DNA of 29,296 nucleotides from an uncultured Sphingorhabdus sp. (GTDB lineage: Bacteria; Pseudomonadota; Alphaproteobacteria; Sphingomonadales; Sphingomonadaceae), in contig CALMYW010000345.1 in assembly GCA_937873665.1 (NCBI GenBank), forward strand, positions 1-29,296, in the 5' to 3' direction. The stretch's first letter is position 1. Every line of letters starts with the position of its first letter. The translations under genes were made by a program, and so were the position numbers. Positions 16,311-25,417 of this stretch are shown in pieces. A model generated the notes under the pieces. The model was not told the origin of the DNA, searched no databases, and was given only the letters and a program-made list of their open reading frames with translations.

Positions 16311-17498
16311 TCACTTACCCGTTGCTGAAGTCGACGATGCGTCCGCGATCATCTTTTTCAGTTCGTCGGTCAGCTTCTTCATAGCAGGTTCGAGAGAAAA
16401 GCAGGCTGCAGCAGTGCAATGGGCATTCGCGCCTAGTCGTGTCCGCAGCGTGCCGTCATTGAGCAGAGCCGACAGCGCCGTCCCGAGCTCTTCCACATCA
16501 TGCGGCGCGACTAGCAAGCCATTCTCGCCATTGGTGACTACTTGGGGGATAGCGCCGACCGTCGTCACCACCGCGGGCACGGCGGCGGCCATGGCTTCGA
16601 TCAACGCATTCGGAAGTCCTTCAGCATGGGATGGCAACACGAAGATATCTGCCTCGGCCAGCAGCGAGGGAACGTCATGCGGTTCCACCCAACCCTTGAA
16701 GGCCACCCGATCACTCAAGTCATTGTCACGGACAAATTGTTTGGCATCGGTCGCGAAGTGCCCGTCACCTGCGATGACAAGCTCGAAATCGAACCGAGGT
16801 GCCAGTGCTCTGCACGCCACCAGCAAATCACCCACGCCCTTTTCCCGCTCCAGCCAGCCGACGAAAAGCAGGCGGAGGCGAGGCGACTTGCTTGGCGTAG
16901 AGGCGCCCCCTCTGCGCGCCGCGCCAATGGCTAGCAACTGCGATGATGCAGACCAGTTTTCGATAACCGGCGCATGCGCATGCACATAGCCCAGTTCGGA
17001 GAGCGCAAACTGATGCCACTTCTGCCCCTGACAGAAGAAGCGATCCCCGGTCTTCAGCGCTGCGGCATAGATGCGGCTGCCCTTTTTCCTTTCGGTGACC
17101 GTATCCATCACAGCCCCGCCACGCGGAAACAGGGCAACGGGTATGCCGACTAGCCGTGCAACCAACGCCATGGCCGCCTTTTCGATAAGGCTAGCCCCGA
17201 TGGCGGCGAACAGCAGAATGCCATCCGGTCGCTCGCGCACAACTGTGTAACAGTAGTAGGCGAACCGCACGAACGACAGTTGCGCACGTTTTAAGAGGCG
17301 GGGCGCTGGATTGCTAATCTGTGTGCTGTCCACCAGCACGAGATTGAACGCATCCCGGAAAGAGCTGGATAGCAGCGCGCGACACACCGTCGCAATGCCC
17401 CCGAAAATTAGGCTTCCTTTAGGCGGAAACGCCCCCACCACAAGCAGCTTTGGCTTTGTAGCTTTCATTGCCGAAATTGTGCCTGCACCAACACCCAT
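16311..17498 (-). CDS. GT4 family glycosyltransferase
   Basis: A 395-residue GT-B glycosyltransferase. The N-terminal acceptor domain contains V-V-G-A-F-P-P-K-G-S and F-P-R-G-G-A-V; the C-terminal donor domain has L-F-V-G-W-L-E-R-E-K-G-V, and the E-x7-E pattern of retaining GT4 enzymes in E-G-L-P-N-A-L-I-E-A-M-A. It would add one sugar to the lipid-linked unit at the cytoplasmic face; donor and acceptor cannot be told from sequence. ATG 17498 has TGGAG seven bases upstream; a GTG four codons earlier is possible. It starts 20 bases after the stop of the polymerase-like gene. Confidence 0.88.
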   Translation of the reverse strand: MGVGAGTISAMKATKPKLLVVGAFPPKGSLIFGGIATVCRALLSSSFRDAFNLVLVDSTQISNPAPRLLKRAQLSFVRFAYYCYTVVRERPDGILLFAAIGASLIEKAAMALVARLVGIPVALFPRGGAVMDTVTERKKGSRIYAAALKTGDRFFCQGQKWHQFALSELGYVHAHAPVIENWSASSQLLAIGAARRGGASTPSKSPRLRLLFVGWLEREKGVGDLLVACRALAPRFDFELVIAGDGHFATDAKQFVRDNDLSDRVAFKGWVEPHDVPSLLAEADIFVLPSHAEGLPNALIEAMAAAVPAVVTTVGAIPQVVTNGENGLLVAPHDVEELGTALSALLNDGTLRTRLGANAHCTAAACFSLEPAMKKLTDELKKMIADASSTSATGK

Positions 17499-17517
17499 GA
17501 TAGACTCCACGCGACGC

Positions 17518-18891
17518 TCAACCCTTCAGCAGCAACCAAGCGGCATGGACCATTAACATCATCAGCAGCAATATCTGCGTGAAAAGTCGCAAGCCTTTGG
17601 CGCGGGTCATGACATACTCAGCCATTGCTGCACATGCGATAAACAGGGGCGGCAAAAAGGGGATGATATGGCGGCTCTCAAGGCTCGAAATCGCCACTGT
17701 CACCGTCAAAACAGCCGATGAAGCCAAAAGGAAATAGATCCGTACTCGCTGCTGGCCCGACAGATGCATAAATCCACCGACGGCAATGGCCAGATAGGGC
17801 AAGAAGAAAAAGTTGAATATCGCGAAAAGCGTCTTGAAGAACATGGATACAGATCCCAAGCCTATGCCTGCCCACAATGGAATGGGCATCAGGAACAGGT
17901 ATGGAAGACCAACGACCGAGCGAATATAGAGAGGTTGGTCAACGACGAACTTATACCCTAGGGAATTTTCGACGTTGGTCCCCAGTGCCTTGATCTCGTA
18001 ATCTTCGCGACCCTTGTCGATATAGTCTAAGGGAATAAACCCCAGATTATCCGCTGATAGAACGAGGAACAAGGCGAACAGGAACACGAAAACGTATTTG
18101 AGATTCCCACCACCCCGTTTCTCGCTCTTAAACACTATCATCGAGATGATGGCGGCGGCGAAGAGTGCGATCGGAATGAAAAAAAATTCGGTCCGCAGAA
18201 AATGGAATATAAACGGAAACACAATAGAAACGGCAACCGCGGCGCTCTGCCAAAACAGGTTGAACTTCCGGGTCATGAATTGAATGAGAACATAGTAATT
18301 TATCACGGTAAGCAATGCTGTGAATGAATCTCGCAAGTGGATGCTCGCAGATAACCAGAACATTGGACAGAATGCGAACAGTATCAGTAGCAATCGCTCG
18401 CTGTTAGGATTATGCGGAGATACTTTACGCAAAAGATGCAGAGACAATACTGAAACTAGAGCCAAAATTGAGCTATTGACGGTTAACCCGATATATGGCT
18501 CTATTGAGAAGCTGAGGGCACTGGCGAATTCGTAAACATAGTGCCAGATTTTGATCGCTAAGGCGCCTTCCGAAACGTCATAAATTTCGTTGAGCGGAAA
18601 GGCTCCCTCAGCCCCGGTGGCTAACAGAAAAAAGTTCTGCGCGTCGCCAAATCTCAAGGAAATGTCGTTACCAAAATTCAGATACAGCGACGATAGGCCG
18701 GTTGTCGCCCAGTAGATGCTATAGGTTATCGAAAAGAACCGGAGATTGTCACGCGGAGCGGGCAGGAACAATACAAGTCCCAATCCAATGGCATAGAACA
18801 TCAACCCGATGACGACAGGCTCCACCGAGTGCCAGGACACGATATTGGCCACCAGCCCGGCCAGAAGGAAAAAGGTGACTACGAGTCTCAT
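17518..18891 (-). CDS. wzy: polytopic membrane protein, candidate O-antigen polymerase Wzy
   Basis: A 457-residue integral membrane protein with about eleven hydrophobic segments and little similarity to named families by eye, as is usual for Wzy. The segment F-W-L-S-A-S-I-H-L-R-D-S-F-T-A-L (near residues 178-193) resembles the S-x-x-x-x-R-D pattern seen in many Wzy proteins, and a large periplasmic loop lies around residues 285-330. The motif S-L-E-S-R-H-I-I-P-F-L-P near 412-423 is shared by some Wzy and GT-C transferases, so a GT-C function is the main alternative. Placement between two glycosyltransferase genes and near Wzx supports polymerase. G+C appears lower than in neighbours, common for Wzy. 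Confidence 0.75.
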   Translation of the reverse strand: MRLVVTFFLLAGLVANIVSWHSVEPVVIGLMFYAIGLGLVLFLPAPRDNLRFFSITYSIYWATTGLSSLYLNFGNDISLRFGDAQNFFLLATGAEGAFPLNEIYDVSEGALAIKIWHYVYEFASALSFSIEPYIGLTVNSSILALVSVLSLHLLRKVSPHNPNSERLLLILFAFCPMFWLSASIHLRDSFTALLTVINYYVLIQFMTRKFNLFWQSAAVAVSIVFPFIFHFLRTEFFFIPIALFAAAIISMIVFKSEKRGGGNLKYVFVFLFALFLVLSADNLGFIPLDYIDKGREDYEIKALGTNVENSLGYKFVVDQPLYIRSVVGLPYLFLMPIPLWAGIGLGSVSMFFKTLFAIFNFFFLPYLAIAVGGFMHLSGQQRVRIYFLLASSAVLTVTVAISSLESRHIIPFLPPLFIACAAMAEYVMTRAKGLRLFTQILLLMMLMVHAAWLLLKG

Positions 18892-18916
18892 ATTGCCGAG
18901 CTTTTCAGTTTTCCCA

Positions 18917-20038
18917 TCAGTGCCATTTCGCTGCCCCTAAGACCTGAAGATACCGGTGCGCGGCATGCTCGACGCTGAAATACTCGGCACGCTCTATGGC
19001 CTTATTTCGTTCGCCGCTACTCAACAGGTCAAGCATGCCCGCACAGAGTGCATCGGAATCCCCAACCGGCACCAGACGCCCCCACTTGCCATCACCAAGT
19101 ATCTCAGCGGGGCCGCTCGGACAATCTGTACTGACTACCGGCGTTCCGCAGGCCATTGCCTCGACCAAGACATTGCCAAAGCCTTCCCAGGCCGATGAAA
19201 GGGCAAAGACGTCGGCCTTGCCTATCCAGGGCAGCGGCTCCTGCATGAAACCGGGCATCAGGACATCATCCGCAATACCCAGTTCCGCAACTAGGCCTTC
19301 GATCATGCCGCGGGTCTCACCTTCCCCGACAAGGATCAGACGGGTGGGATGGAGCTGCCGCAATTTGGCAAACGCCCTCAGCAATGTTGGGTGATCCTTC
19401 GCCGCTGTCAGCCGCCCGACTGTCACGACGACCGGTATCGTCTTGTCGTCTAGCCAAGGGTGTGTCGGTCGATCGATATCGGCAGAGGTGACGGGCTGTG
19501 CGAGCACAGGATTGTAGATAGCCGTCACCTTATCGGGCGTTATGCGGAAGCTACGCACGATATTCTTCGCAACGCCTTCCGAAATGCCAATGATTGCATC
19601 GGCCCGTGAATAGATATGGGGAACCAGCGCATAGAGCACACGGCTGCGAAAGTTCCGATAGTTACGAATCGATGCGGACAGATTGCTTCGCTGGCTGATC
19701 GCGAGCACGGGGTGGACGCCGGACAACCAGCGGGCAACGATCGCCGCGACGTTCGCGCGGTCAAGCATCGATAGAAGCGACCTGGGGCGTGCCCGGCGCA
19801 GGTAACGCGCGAGGGCCGCGATGGACGTAATTACTCGCCGCTTCTTCAAATCTACCACATTTATCGACGGACTCACGTGCGACACCCATGGCCCGGCGAG
19901 ACTACAGACCACCAGATCGACGTGCTTGCCGAGACTGGAAAAATAGTTGGCCAGATTAACGCCCATGCGTTCCGCCCCGCCGCCGCCCAGCGACGGGAGA
20001 AAGATCGCGATGTCCGTGCGTGGCTCGGGTGCCGCCAT
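18917..20038 (-). CDS. GT4 family glycosyltransferase
   Basis: A 373-residue GT-B enzyme with the acceptor-side glycine loop L-P-S-L-G-G-G-G-A-E-R-M (residues 14-25), typical of GT4 enzymes of the PglH/CapM type acting on N-acetylhexosamines. The donor domain begins V-V-T-V-G-R-L-T-A-A-K-D and has the E-x7-E pattern in W-E-G-F-G-N-V-L-V-E-A-M-A. A GGGAGAG nine bases before the ATG lies across the end of the upstream nitroreductase-like gene, indicating coupling. It probably extends the repeat unit; the exact sugar is unknown. Confidence 0.9.
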   Translation of the reverse strand: MAAPEPRTDIAIFLPSLGGGGAERMGVNLANYFSSLGKHVDLVVCSLAGPWVSHVSPSINVVDLKKRRVITSIAALARYLRRARPRSLLSMLDRANVAAIVARWLSGVHPVLAISQRSNLSASIRNYRNFRSRVLYALVPHIYSRADAIIGISEGVAKNIVRSFRITPDKVTAIYNPVLAQPVTSADIDRPTHPWLDDKTIPVVVTVGRLTAAKDHPTLLRAFAKLRQLHPTRLILVGEGETRGMIEGLVAELGIADDVLMPGFMQEPLPWIGKADVFALSSAWEGFGNVLVEAMACGTPVVSTDCPSGPAEILGDGKWGRLVPVGDSDALCAGMLDLLSSGERNKAIERAEYFSVEHAAHRYLQVLGAAKWH

Positions 20039-20044
20039 GGATTG

Positions 20045-21142
20045 TTACTCTCCCTTGATGGATACGAGCTTCATGACCTTGTTAGACCGGTTCTTTTGGG
20101 AGAAGGGGACGCCGCCGTCCGGGTCCGCATAGCCGACCGAAATCAGCATGATGACCCGCTCGTGCACCGCGATATCCAGCAGCGACCGGATCTTCTGCTC
20201 TTGCAGTGACACGTCCGGCCAGTTTATAACGCAGCTTGCAAGCCCCAATGTCTCGACCGCAAGCAGGAACTGCATCGCGGCCAACGACGCGTCGATATAA
20301 ATGATGTGCCGGTCGCGTTCATGGACATAGGCGGCCAGATTTCCTGTAACAGCCACGACACACTGCACATTATCAGCAAAGCCAGCCGCGCCTCCGGCAC
20401 ATCTCGCCAAAGCGACTGCAGCCTCCTTGCTTGAGGTGACGTGGAAGGAATAAGGCTGGCGGTTGCAGGCGGATGGCGCGTTGCAGGCGGTATCAACCGC
20501 CGCGCGCACGAGGTCAAGTGACACAGGCCGATCCTGATACCAGCGCACGGAACTCCGCCGAATTGTCAGCGCGTCAAGGTCCTTATATGAGACGTTTGAT
20601 TCCGGCTTAAAGCGAGCGGGATAAGGAATCGAGCCCGCGCCACAGCGACTGGAAATTATGCCGTGGAATTTTTGCCTTGAAGCGGCGATCAGGGGGGTGT
20701 CAGCGACAACGTCGAAATATTCGTGCAGAACGCCGGAAAACCAGTCCAGCTCTTGTTGAGCAAGAAAGCCTTTGCCATTGAGCTCCACAAAGTAGTTTAC
20801 GGCTGTTTCGATATAGTCTTCTGCAAAAATATTGCGGCGGGGGCGCATGATGAGCCCTTTTTCTAGACGATGGACAAGGCGGCGGAGAATGAACGCCTTC
20901 TTGTTGCTGTCGGCAACGCCAGAGACTGCACGCTTGCCGGCTAGCACCGCCTGATGCTCAAGATCGAACTCGCGCGACAGGGCGAGATAGTAGAGGGAGG
21001 ACAGGCGAGCCGAGCGCTTCGGCGCCTCTTCAACCATACCACGCCCCCAATTGATGGCATTGCGGGCAAAAATCCTGAACCGCACCAGCAGACCGAGCGA
21101 CGTCATGCGCGACTGTTTGCTAACCTTAACCGCTCCGTTCAT
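20045..21142 (-). CDS. nitroreductase-family protein of polysaccharide locus
   Basis: A 365-residue protein. The C-terminal half (about 185-350) is a nitroreductase-like flavin fold: I-R-R-S-S-V-R-W-Y-Q-D-R-P-V-S, N-A-P-S-A-C-N-R-Q-P-Y, and a late L-G-L-A-S-C-V-I-N-W segment. The N-terminal half (about 1-180) is a separate helical region with R-R-L-V-H-R-L-E-K-G-L-I-M-R-P-R, a pattern I associate with nitroreductase homologues of EPS clusters. Classic nitroreductases are about 200 residues, so this is a long form. It lies between the flippase and a GT4 gene, with AAAGGAAAG eight bases before the ATG. An FMN-dependent redox step on a sugar or lipid intermediate is possible; no substrate is established. 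Confidence 0.83.
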   Translation of the reverse strand: MNGAVKVSKQSRMTSLGLLVRFRIFARNAINWGRGMVEEAPKRSARLSSLYYLALSREFDLEHQAVLAGKRAVSGVADSNKKAFILRRLVHRLEKGLIMRPRRNIFAEDYIETAVNYFVELNGKGFLAQQELDWFSGVLHEYFDVVADTPLIAASRQKFHGIISSRCGAGSIPYPARFKPESNVSYKDLDALTIRRSSVRWYQDRPVSLDLVRAAVDTACNAPSACNRQPYSFHVTSSKEAAVALARCAGGAAGFADNVQCVVAVTGNLAAYVHERDRHIIYIDASLAAMQFLLAVETLGLASCVINWPDVSLQEQKIRSLLDIAVHERVIMLISVGYADPDGGVPFSQKNRSNKVMKLVSIKGE

Positions 21143-21145
21143 AGC

Positions 21146-22465
21146 TTAGGCTTTCCTTTGTTCAGCGATGTTGGCAAGTGCATCGGGGATGCGAAACGGC
21201 AAGAGAATCGACCGCGTCATCATCTTGAAGACCGGTCGCATATCCTTATGCAGCAGCAGCACGATGTAGGAGGACATCGCGTAGGAAACTAGCGTTGCGT
21301 AGGCCGCACCGATAGCACCAAACTTCGGGATGAGGAAGTAATTCAAGCCAACATTGGCAATCGCCCCCAAGCCATGGCTTAGCATCGAAAATTTGAGCGC
21401 CCCTTCAATGAGTATCCATTTGCTGAATGCTGTACGCATGAAAATGAAAATCGCAGACCAGATGTGAACGATAAGTATCTCCGCGGCGGCGGCGTATTGA
21501 GGGCCGTAGAGCGATTCAATGATCACATGAGCGGAGAAGGTGACGATGATAGCCGCGATCAGCGCGGTGGTGAATAAGAGGTCCGTCAGCGACTGCATCT
21601 GGCGGTAGAAACATTCCTGACTGCTAGCGCGCCCCTTAATGAGGTAGGGAAATACCACTGAGGTGAGCGCCACCGGGAAAAAATACCAGGCTTCGGAAAT
21701 GCTGGCCGCCACCGCATAGTGACCCACATGCGTTTTGCCGAGCATAGCGTTGATCATCACTTGGTCAATTTTGAGGTTCACCGTGGCAAGGATCGCCCCG
21801 ACAAACAGAAAGACACCGCGCCCGGTGAGGTCCTTGGCTAGCGCCTTTGAATAGTTCGTGATCGCCAACGCGCCCGCAGCGTAGCGACGGACAATCACCA
21901 CATATGCAATGGTGAGCCCCGCATATTGAAGGATGAAAGTGCCCGCGATCCAGGGCAAGGGGATCTCAAGAAAGGAGAGGCCCGCGCGCAGTATCGCCCC
22001 GGCCACCTGCATCACAGTTCGCGCAATGGCGCCGTCCCTGAAGTTGTGACGACCTTGCAGCCAGTAATCGAGAACCTCATAGGGGCGGGGCAACAGCGAC
22101 ACCGCCATGAAGATCACCACCCACCGATCATATGCGGTCAGATTGGGTGTCGCGAAGGCCATGCTGATCACGATCACCATCGCCACGGCATAACCGATCA
22201 GCTTAAGCACGAAGGCTGTGGCAAGCACTGATCGCCAGCTATCTGGCCGATCAAGACATTCCTTCACGACAAGCCCGTTAAGGCCGAAATTGCCAGAAAC
22301 CGCAAACAGCGAGGTGAGCGAGAGCGCAAACGATAGGGTTCCGAAATCAGCTGGCCCATAATAGCGAGCCACTATTATCATTGAAAGAAATGTCGTGCCG
22401 GCGCCGACGACCTTTTCTCCCATGAGCCACGAAAAACCCTTCAGGATTTTGGTTCGCCCTGTCAC
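21146..22465 (-). CDS. wzx: Wzx-type flippase (polysaccharide transporter family)
   Basis: A 439-residue membrane protein with about twelve helices, of the PST/MATE-like superfamily. The opening K-G-F-S-W-L-M-G-E-K-V and Y-Y-G-P-A-D-F-G-T-L-S-F-A are typical of Wzx and RfbX. It moves undecaprenyl-linked repeat units to the periplasmic face for polymerisation. The start is GTG 22465, four bases after the stop of the pyruvyltransferase gene; no strong ribosome binding site is seen, so translation is probably coupled. The next in-frame ATG (residue 15) would cut into the first helix. Confidence 0.92.
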   Translation of the reverse strand: MTGRTKILKGFSWLMGEKVVGAGTTFLSMIIVARYYGPADFGTLSFALSLTSLFAVSGNFGLNGLVVKECLDRPDSWRSVLATAFVLKLIGYAVAMVIVISMAFATPNLTAYDRWVVIFMAVSLLPRPYEVLDYWLQGRHNFRDGAIARTVMQVAGAILRAGLSFLEIPLPWIAGTFILQYAGLTIAYVVIVRRYAAGALAITNYSKALAKDLTGRGVFLFVGAILATVNLKIDQVMINAMLGKTHVGHYAVAASISEAWYFFPVALTSVVFPYLIKGRASSQECFYRQMQSLTDLLFTTALIAAIIVTFSAHVIIESLYGPQYAAAAEILIVHIWSAIFIFMRTAFSKWILIEGALKFSMLSHGLGAIANVGLNYFLIPKFGAIGAAYATLVSYAMSSYIVLLLHKDMRPVFKMMTRSILLPFRIPDALANIAEQRKA

Positions 22466-22468
22466 CGA

Positions 22469-23653
22469 TTAGAACTCGTTATCTGATGCTGCTGAATCGG
22501 CTCGTGACCAATTCTGACCCGTGATCACACGGCAGGCCTGAGCCCACATCTCCAGAACCTGGTCCTTCAAGAATGCGTTCTTGGAAACAAGTGTGGACCG
22601 GATGCGCTGGTGGGCTTCTTCGTCGATCAGCATCCGTATCTTTTCTCGATTGGTGGCCCAATCATTACGGGGATCGAGCAATCCTTCGGGGAAACCATAA
22701 TCACGGAACAAATGCTCGTACTTGTGGGCCCATCCGATGCCGAACGATGGGACGCCTTGGGACAGCGCGCTCACCAGCCCGTGGAAACGCCCGCCGATGG
22801 TTCCCCGGCAAGTCCCCAAAATCCACTTTATTTCCAGTGGGTCGTCCGCCGAAACAATGGATATTTCCCCATCCACTTGCTGCACGATTGTTTCCGCGAG
22901 CAGTCGGTCGCGAGGGCCTTCGTGGATAAGGAAGAACGGCTTGGCCCCCGCTTCAACAAGAAATTTTGTCGCGTTCACCAAGAAATCGACATAAGCCGCG
23001 CCAGTTTGGGCATCGCTGCGCTCAATCATCATTCCGCTTGCAACGATGGCAATGCCCTGATGCGGGATGGACGTGTTTGAACTCGCGACCCCTTCCAGCA
23101 GGTTTGTGAAATCTGGACAGACATGAATATTGTCAGCTTTTCCAGCAACATCGGTAAGATAGCGGTAGGACTCTTCATCGCGCGCGAAAATCAGGTCCGC
23201 CCTCTTAACCACTTGGCGCATTGCCCAGCGGGAAAGCGGCTTCCGGAAGGGACCAAGCGCCTGCGGCAAAAGAATGATTTTCGCGTCCTTGCGCGCCTTG
23301 CGGCACTGCTGGGCCAGTTCGACGCAGCCTCCCACACCGTTCTTGTCCGAATAGCCAAAGCCGGAAATGTCGATAATGACATCGACATCCTTGTCGGTAA
23401 CCACCCCATACATCTCGCGGACGCTTTTCGGGAACAGCCTGACCAGCCCCCCGAATTGCAGTCCCTTGCGCCAATACGACGCCTTTTGCAGGCTACCGTG
23501 CAGCGCCCTCGCCTTGAAGGGCGCGGAAACGGGGTTGGGAGCCATTGCGAGCTCATAGTCGAGGCCCATGGTGTCAAGCTGTTGCAGAACAGCCGTAAGC
23601 ATGAGTTGGGCGCCCTTGTTGACGAACCCTGCTTTGCGAATTTCGATGATCAT
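22469..23653 (-). CDS. polysaccharide pyruvyltransferase family protein
   Basis: A 394-residue protein of the PS_pyruv_trans family (PF04230; WcaK, CsaB and AmsJ relatives). The start reads K-A-G-F-V-N-K-G-A-Q-L-M-L, followed by D-I-S-G-F-G-Y-S-D and L-P-Q-A-L-G-P-F, and the family's C-terminal signature G-G-R-F-H-G-L-V-S-A-L-S-Q-G-V-P followed by W-A-H-K-Y. Members transfer pyruvate from PEP to glycans as a ketal, adding negative charge. It lies between a methyltransferase and Wzx, which fits decoration of the lipid-linked unit before flipping. Residual uncertainty concerns the substrate, not the family. Confidence 0.9.
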   Translation of the reverse strand: MIIEIRKAGFVNKGAQLMLTAVLQQLDTMGLDYELAMAPNPVSAPFKARALHGSLQKASYWRKGLQFGGLVRLFPKSVREMYGVVTDKDVDVIIDISGFGYSDKNGVGGCVELAQQCRKARKDAKIILLPQALGPFRKPLSRWAMRQVVKRADLIFARDEESYRYLTDVAGKADNIHVCPDFTNLLEGVASSNTSIPHQGIAIVASGMMIERSDAQTGAAYVDFLVNATKFLVEAGAKPFFLIHEGPRDRLLAETIVQQVDGEISIVSADDPLEIKWILGTCRGTIGGRFHGLVSALSQGVPSFGIGWAHKYEHLFRDYGFPEGLLDPRNDWATNREKIRMLIDEEAHQRIRSTLVSKNAFLKDQVLEMWAQACRVITGQNWSRADSAASDNEF

Positions 23654-23683
23654 GTGCGCTTAATCTTAGAGGTAAAAGGGAAT

Positions 23684-24424
23684 TCACACCTGTGCGACGA
23701 CGCGGAAATGCGAGAACAGGAAGTAAGCTGCGACCCGATTACCCAGCAGCGCCTGGCCCAGGGAACCGAGAAAATTCGGCGTCGTCCACTTGATACTGGT
23801 CACGCGGAGCCCCGCTTGCTCCATCAAGCCTCCCCAGGTGGTCGGCGATTGATGGATAGACCAGTCGATCGATGGCATCACCGGGCTCCGGAAACCGAGA
23901 TCCCCGAAGAAATTCTTGCGATCGCAATCGGTCACGATGAGCAGGCCGCCGGGGTTAAGGTGCGACTTAGCCTGCTCAAAAAACGTGATATACGCTTTGC
24001 GCGAAGATTCGTTCTCCAACAGTGTCGAGCATTCTTTCTCGGCGATGTGGTTTATGCTGTTCGCCATGACAATGACGTCAAACTTCCGATCACAGGACGC
24101 CAGATAATCCTGGACATATTCCGGGGATATCGACGCTTGGAGGTTAGAGGAAATCTCACCCTTCATCCTTTCAAACACCTTGCGGACGTTCTGAGTCGCG
24201 CCTGCGCTTTCAGGCTCCAGACAGACCGCACTCGCCCCGTTTACCGCGGCCCAGATCGTGAGCAGCCCGGTGCCGCCCCCCACATCGAGCACATTGCGCT
24301 CCTGGAAGGAGACCCCCTCAAAGATATAGTTCAAAAAGGTCCGCAACCGGCCAGGCTTGGTGTAGGCATTGCTGCGCACCGCCACGTCAAAAAACCGTTG
24401 TTGCAAGTCAGGCCCTTCATTCAT
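23684..24424 (-). CDS. class I SAM-dependent methyltransferase
   Basis: A 246-residue methyltransferase with motif I V-L-D-V-G-G-G-T-G (about residues 45-53), C-L-E-P-E-S as the acidic loop, and V-I-V-M-A-N-S-I-N-H-I later. AGGAG eight bases before the ATG is the clearest ribosome binding site in the - strand block, and the gene is the first after the IS630 remnant, so it may open a separate transcript. A TTGACT at 24477-24482 (- strand) could be a -35 box, but no good -10 follows. The substrate is unknown. Confidence 0.82.
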   Translation of the reverse strand: MNEGPDLQQRFFDVAVRSNAYTKPGRLRTFLNYIFEGVSFQERNVLDVGGGTGLLTIWAAVNGASAVCLEPESAGATQNVRKVFERMKGEISSNLQASISPEYVQDYLASCDRKFDVIVMANSINHIAEKECSTLLENESSRKAYITFFEQAKSHLNPGGLLIVTDCDRKNFFGDLGFRSPVMPSIDWSIHQSPTTWGGLMEQAGLRVTSIKWTTPNFLGSLGQALLGNRVAAYFLFSHFRVVAQV

Positions 24425-24478
24425 AATTTTTTCTCCTCAGTAAGGGATCGTTTTCATCTGTCACTGCGCATTTAGAAG

Positions 24479-24517
24479 TCAAAGCGCCGGACGAGACGGC
24501 CCCGCCCGACGCTTTGA
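24479..24517. other. imperfect inverted repeat upstream of methyltransferase gene
   Basis: TCAAAGCGCCGG (24479-24490) and CCGACGCTTTGA (24506-24517) pair over 12 bases with one mismatch around a 15-base loop. No T-run follows on either strand, so it is not a typical terminator. It could be an operator or leader hairpin for the gene at 24424, or part of an old repeat element. The rest of 24425-24580 shows nothing I recognise. Confidence 0.35.
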
Positions 24518-24580
24518 TCGGGGTTGGGATCAGCGGAGTTGGGTTCTCCCATGCCATCGGGTTGGCTGGCCGCGGAACGC

Positions 24581-25416
24581 TAGTGGATTGATCGGAAAGG
24601 AAGAGTCCGATCGCGGATTCCCGTTTGGGTGGTGGCGTGCGATACTGGGGATGCGTACTGCGATCAGCATTTCCGTCACGGCTGCAGACAGAGTTCGACT
24701 GGAGGCGATCTTCGCGGCGCGCAGATCGCCTCACAAACATGTTGGGCGGGCGCGGATCATTCTCCTGAGCGATCAGCGCCTCGGTACCGGTGCGATCATG
24801 GCCGCCACCGCGAAGTCCAAGACCTGCGTGTGACGCTGACAGGAGCGCTTCATGACCGAGGGTGTCGAGGGTTTGTTGCGCGACAAGACCCAGCCACCGG
24901 ACATCGCGCCACTCGACGCCAGACTGGTTGACGAGGTTGTGTCGCTGACACTCGAAGCTCCTGGTCACGAAGCCACCCATTAGACGGTGCGCGCTATGGC
25001 CAAGGCCATTGGCATAGCTGCGGCTTCGATTGTGACAATCTGGCATGACCACGGCCTTACGCCCCACTGCTGGCGCAGTTTCAAGCTGACCAATGACAAG
25101 GCTTTTTGCTGAGAAGCTTCACGATGTCGTCGAGCTCTATGTCTCTAAGCTTAGCTGGCGCGGCATCGCCGATGGACCTTCCACTTCGTGCCAACGTCCT
25201 GCTCGTTGCTGAATGCCGTAGAGGGCTTCTTCGCCAAGCTCACCCAGCGGCGCCAGAAAACGGCGCATTCCATTCGGTGGTTGAGCTGCAAGCAGTCATC
25301 AACCGTTTCATCAAGGAACATAATCAGGACTCGCGACCATTCGTCAGGAAGGCTGACCCAGACCAGATCATTGCAGCCGTCCGTCGTGGGCACCAAATGT
25401 TGGAATCAATCCACTA
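24581..25416 (+). mobile_element. IS630-family element, decayed, with intact ends
   Basis: The ends are perfect 13-base inverted repeats, CTAGTGGATTGAT (24580-24592) and ATCAATCCACTAG (25405-25417), each containing TA, the usual IS630 target duplication. Between them lies a broken transposase gene with a large internal deletion, giving about 835 bases where full-length relatives are usually 1.1-1.2 kb. The element lies within the - strand operon and is oriented against it, between the dehydrogenase stop (25444) and the next methyltransferase gene. Confidence 0.88.
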
Positions 25417-25417
25417 G
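24651..25417 (+). pseudogene. IS630-family transposase, internally deleted with nonsense codons
   Basis: The reading begins M-R-T-A-I-S-I-S-V-T-A-A-D-R-V-R-L-E-A-I and continues to K-S-K-T-C-V, then two TGA codons replace Trp (24831-24839 region), and a TAG replaces Trp after H-E-A-T-H near 24981. An extra T near 25107 shifts frame before E-K-L-H-D-V-V-E-L-Y-V-S. The gene then jumps to R-H-R-R-W-T-F-H-F-V-P-T-S-C near 25170, so about 120-140 codons of the catalytic core are gone. The end M-L-E-S-I-H-stop lies in the right terminal repeat, as in intact relatives. Confidence 0.88.

Noticed and set aside
23123..24475. 450-codon open frame on the + strand
   Set aside because: It lies antisense to the pyruvyltransferase and methyltransferase genes, both with clear family motifs. 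Its protein is rich in Arg, His and Pro and matches nothing; it is a shadow of GC-rich coding sequence.
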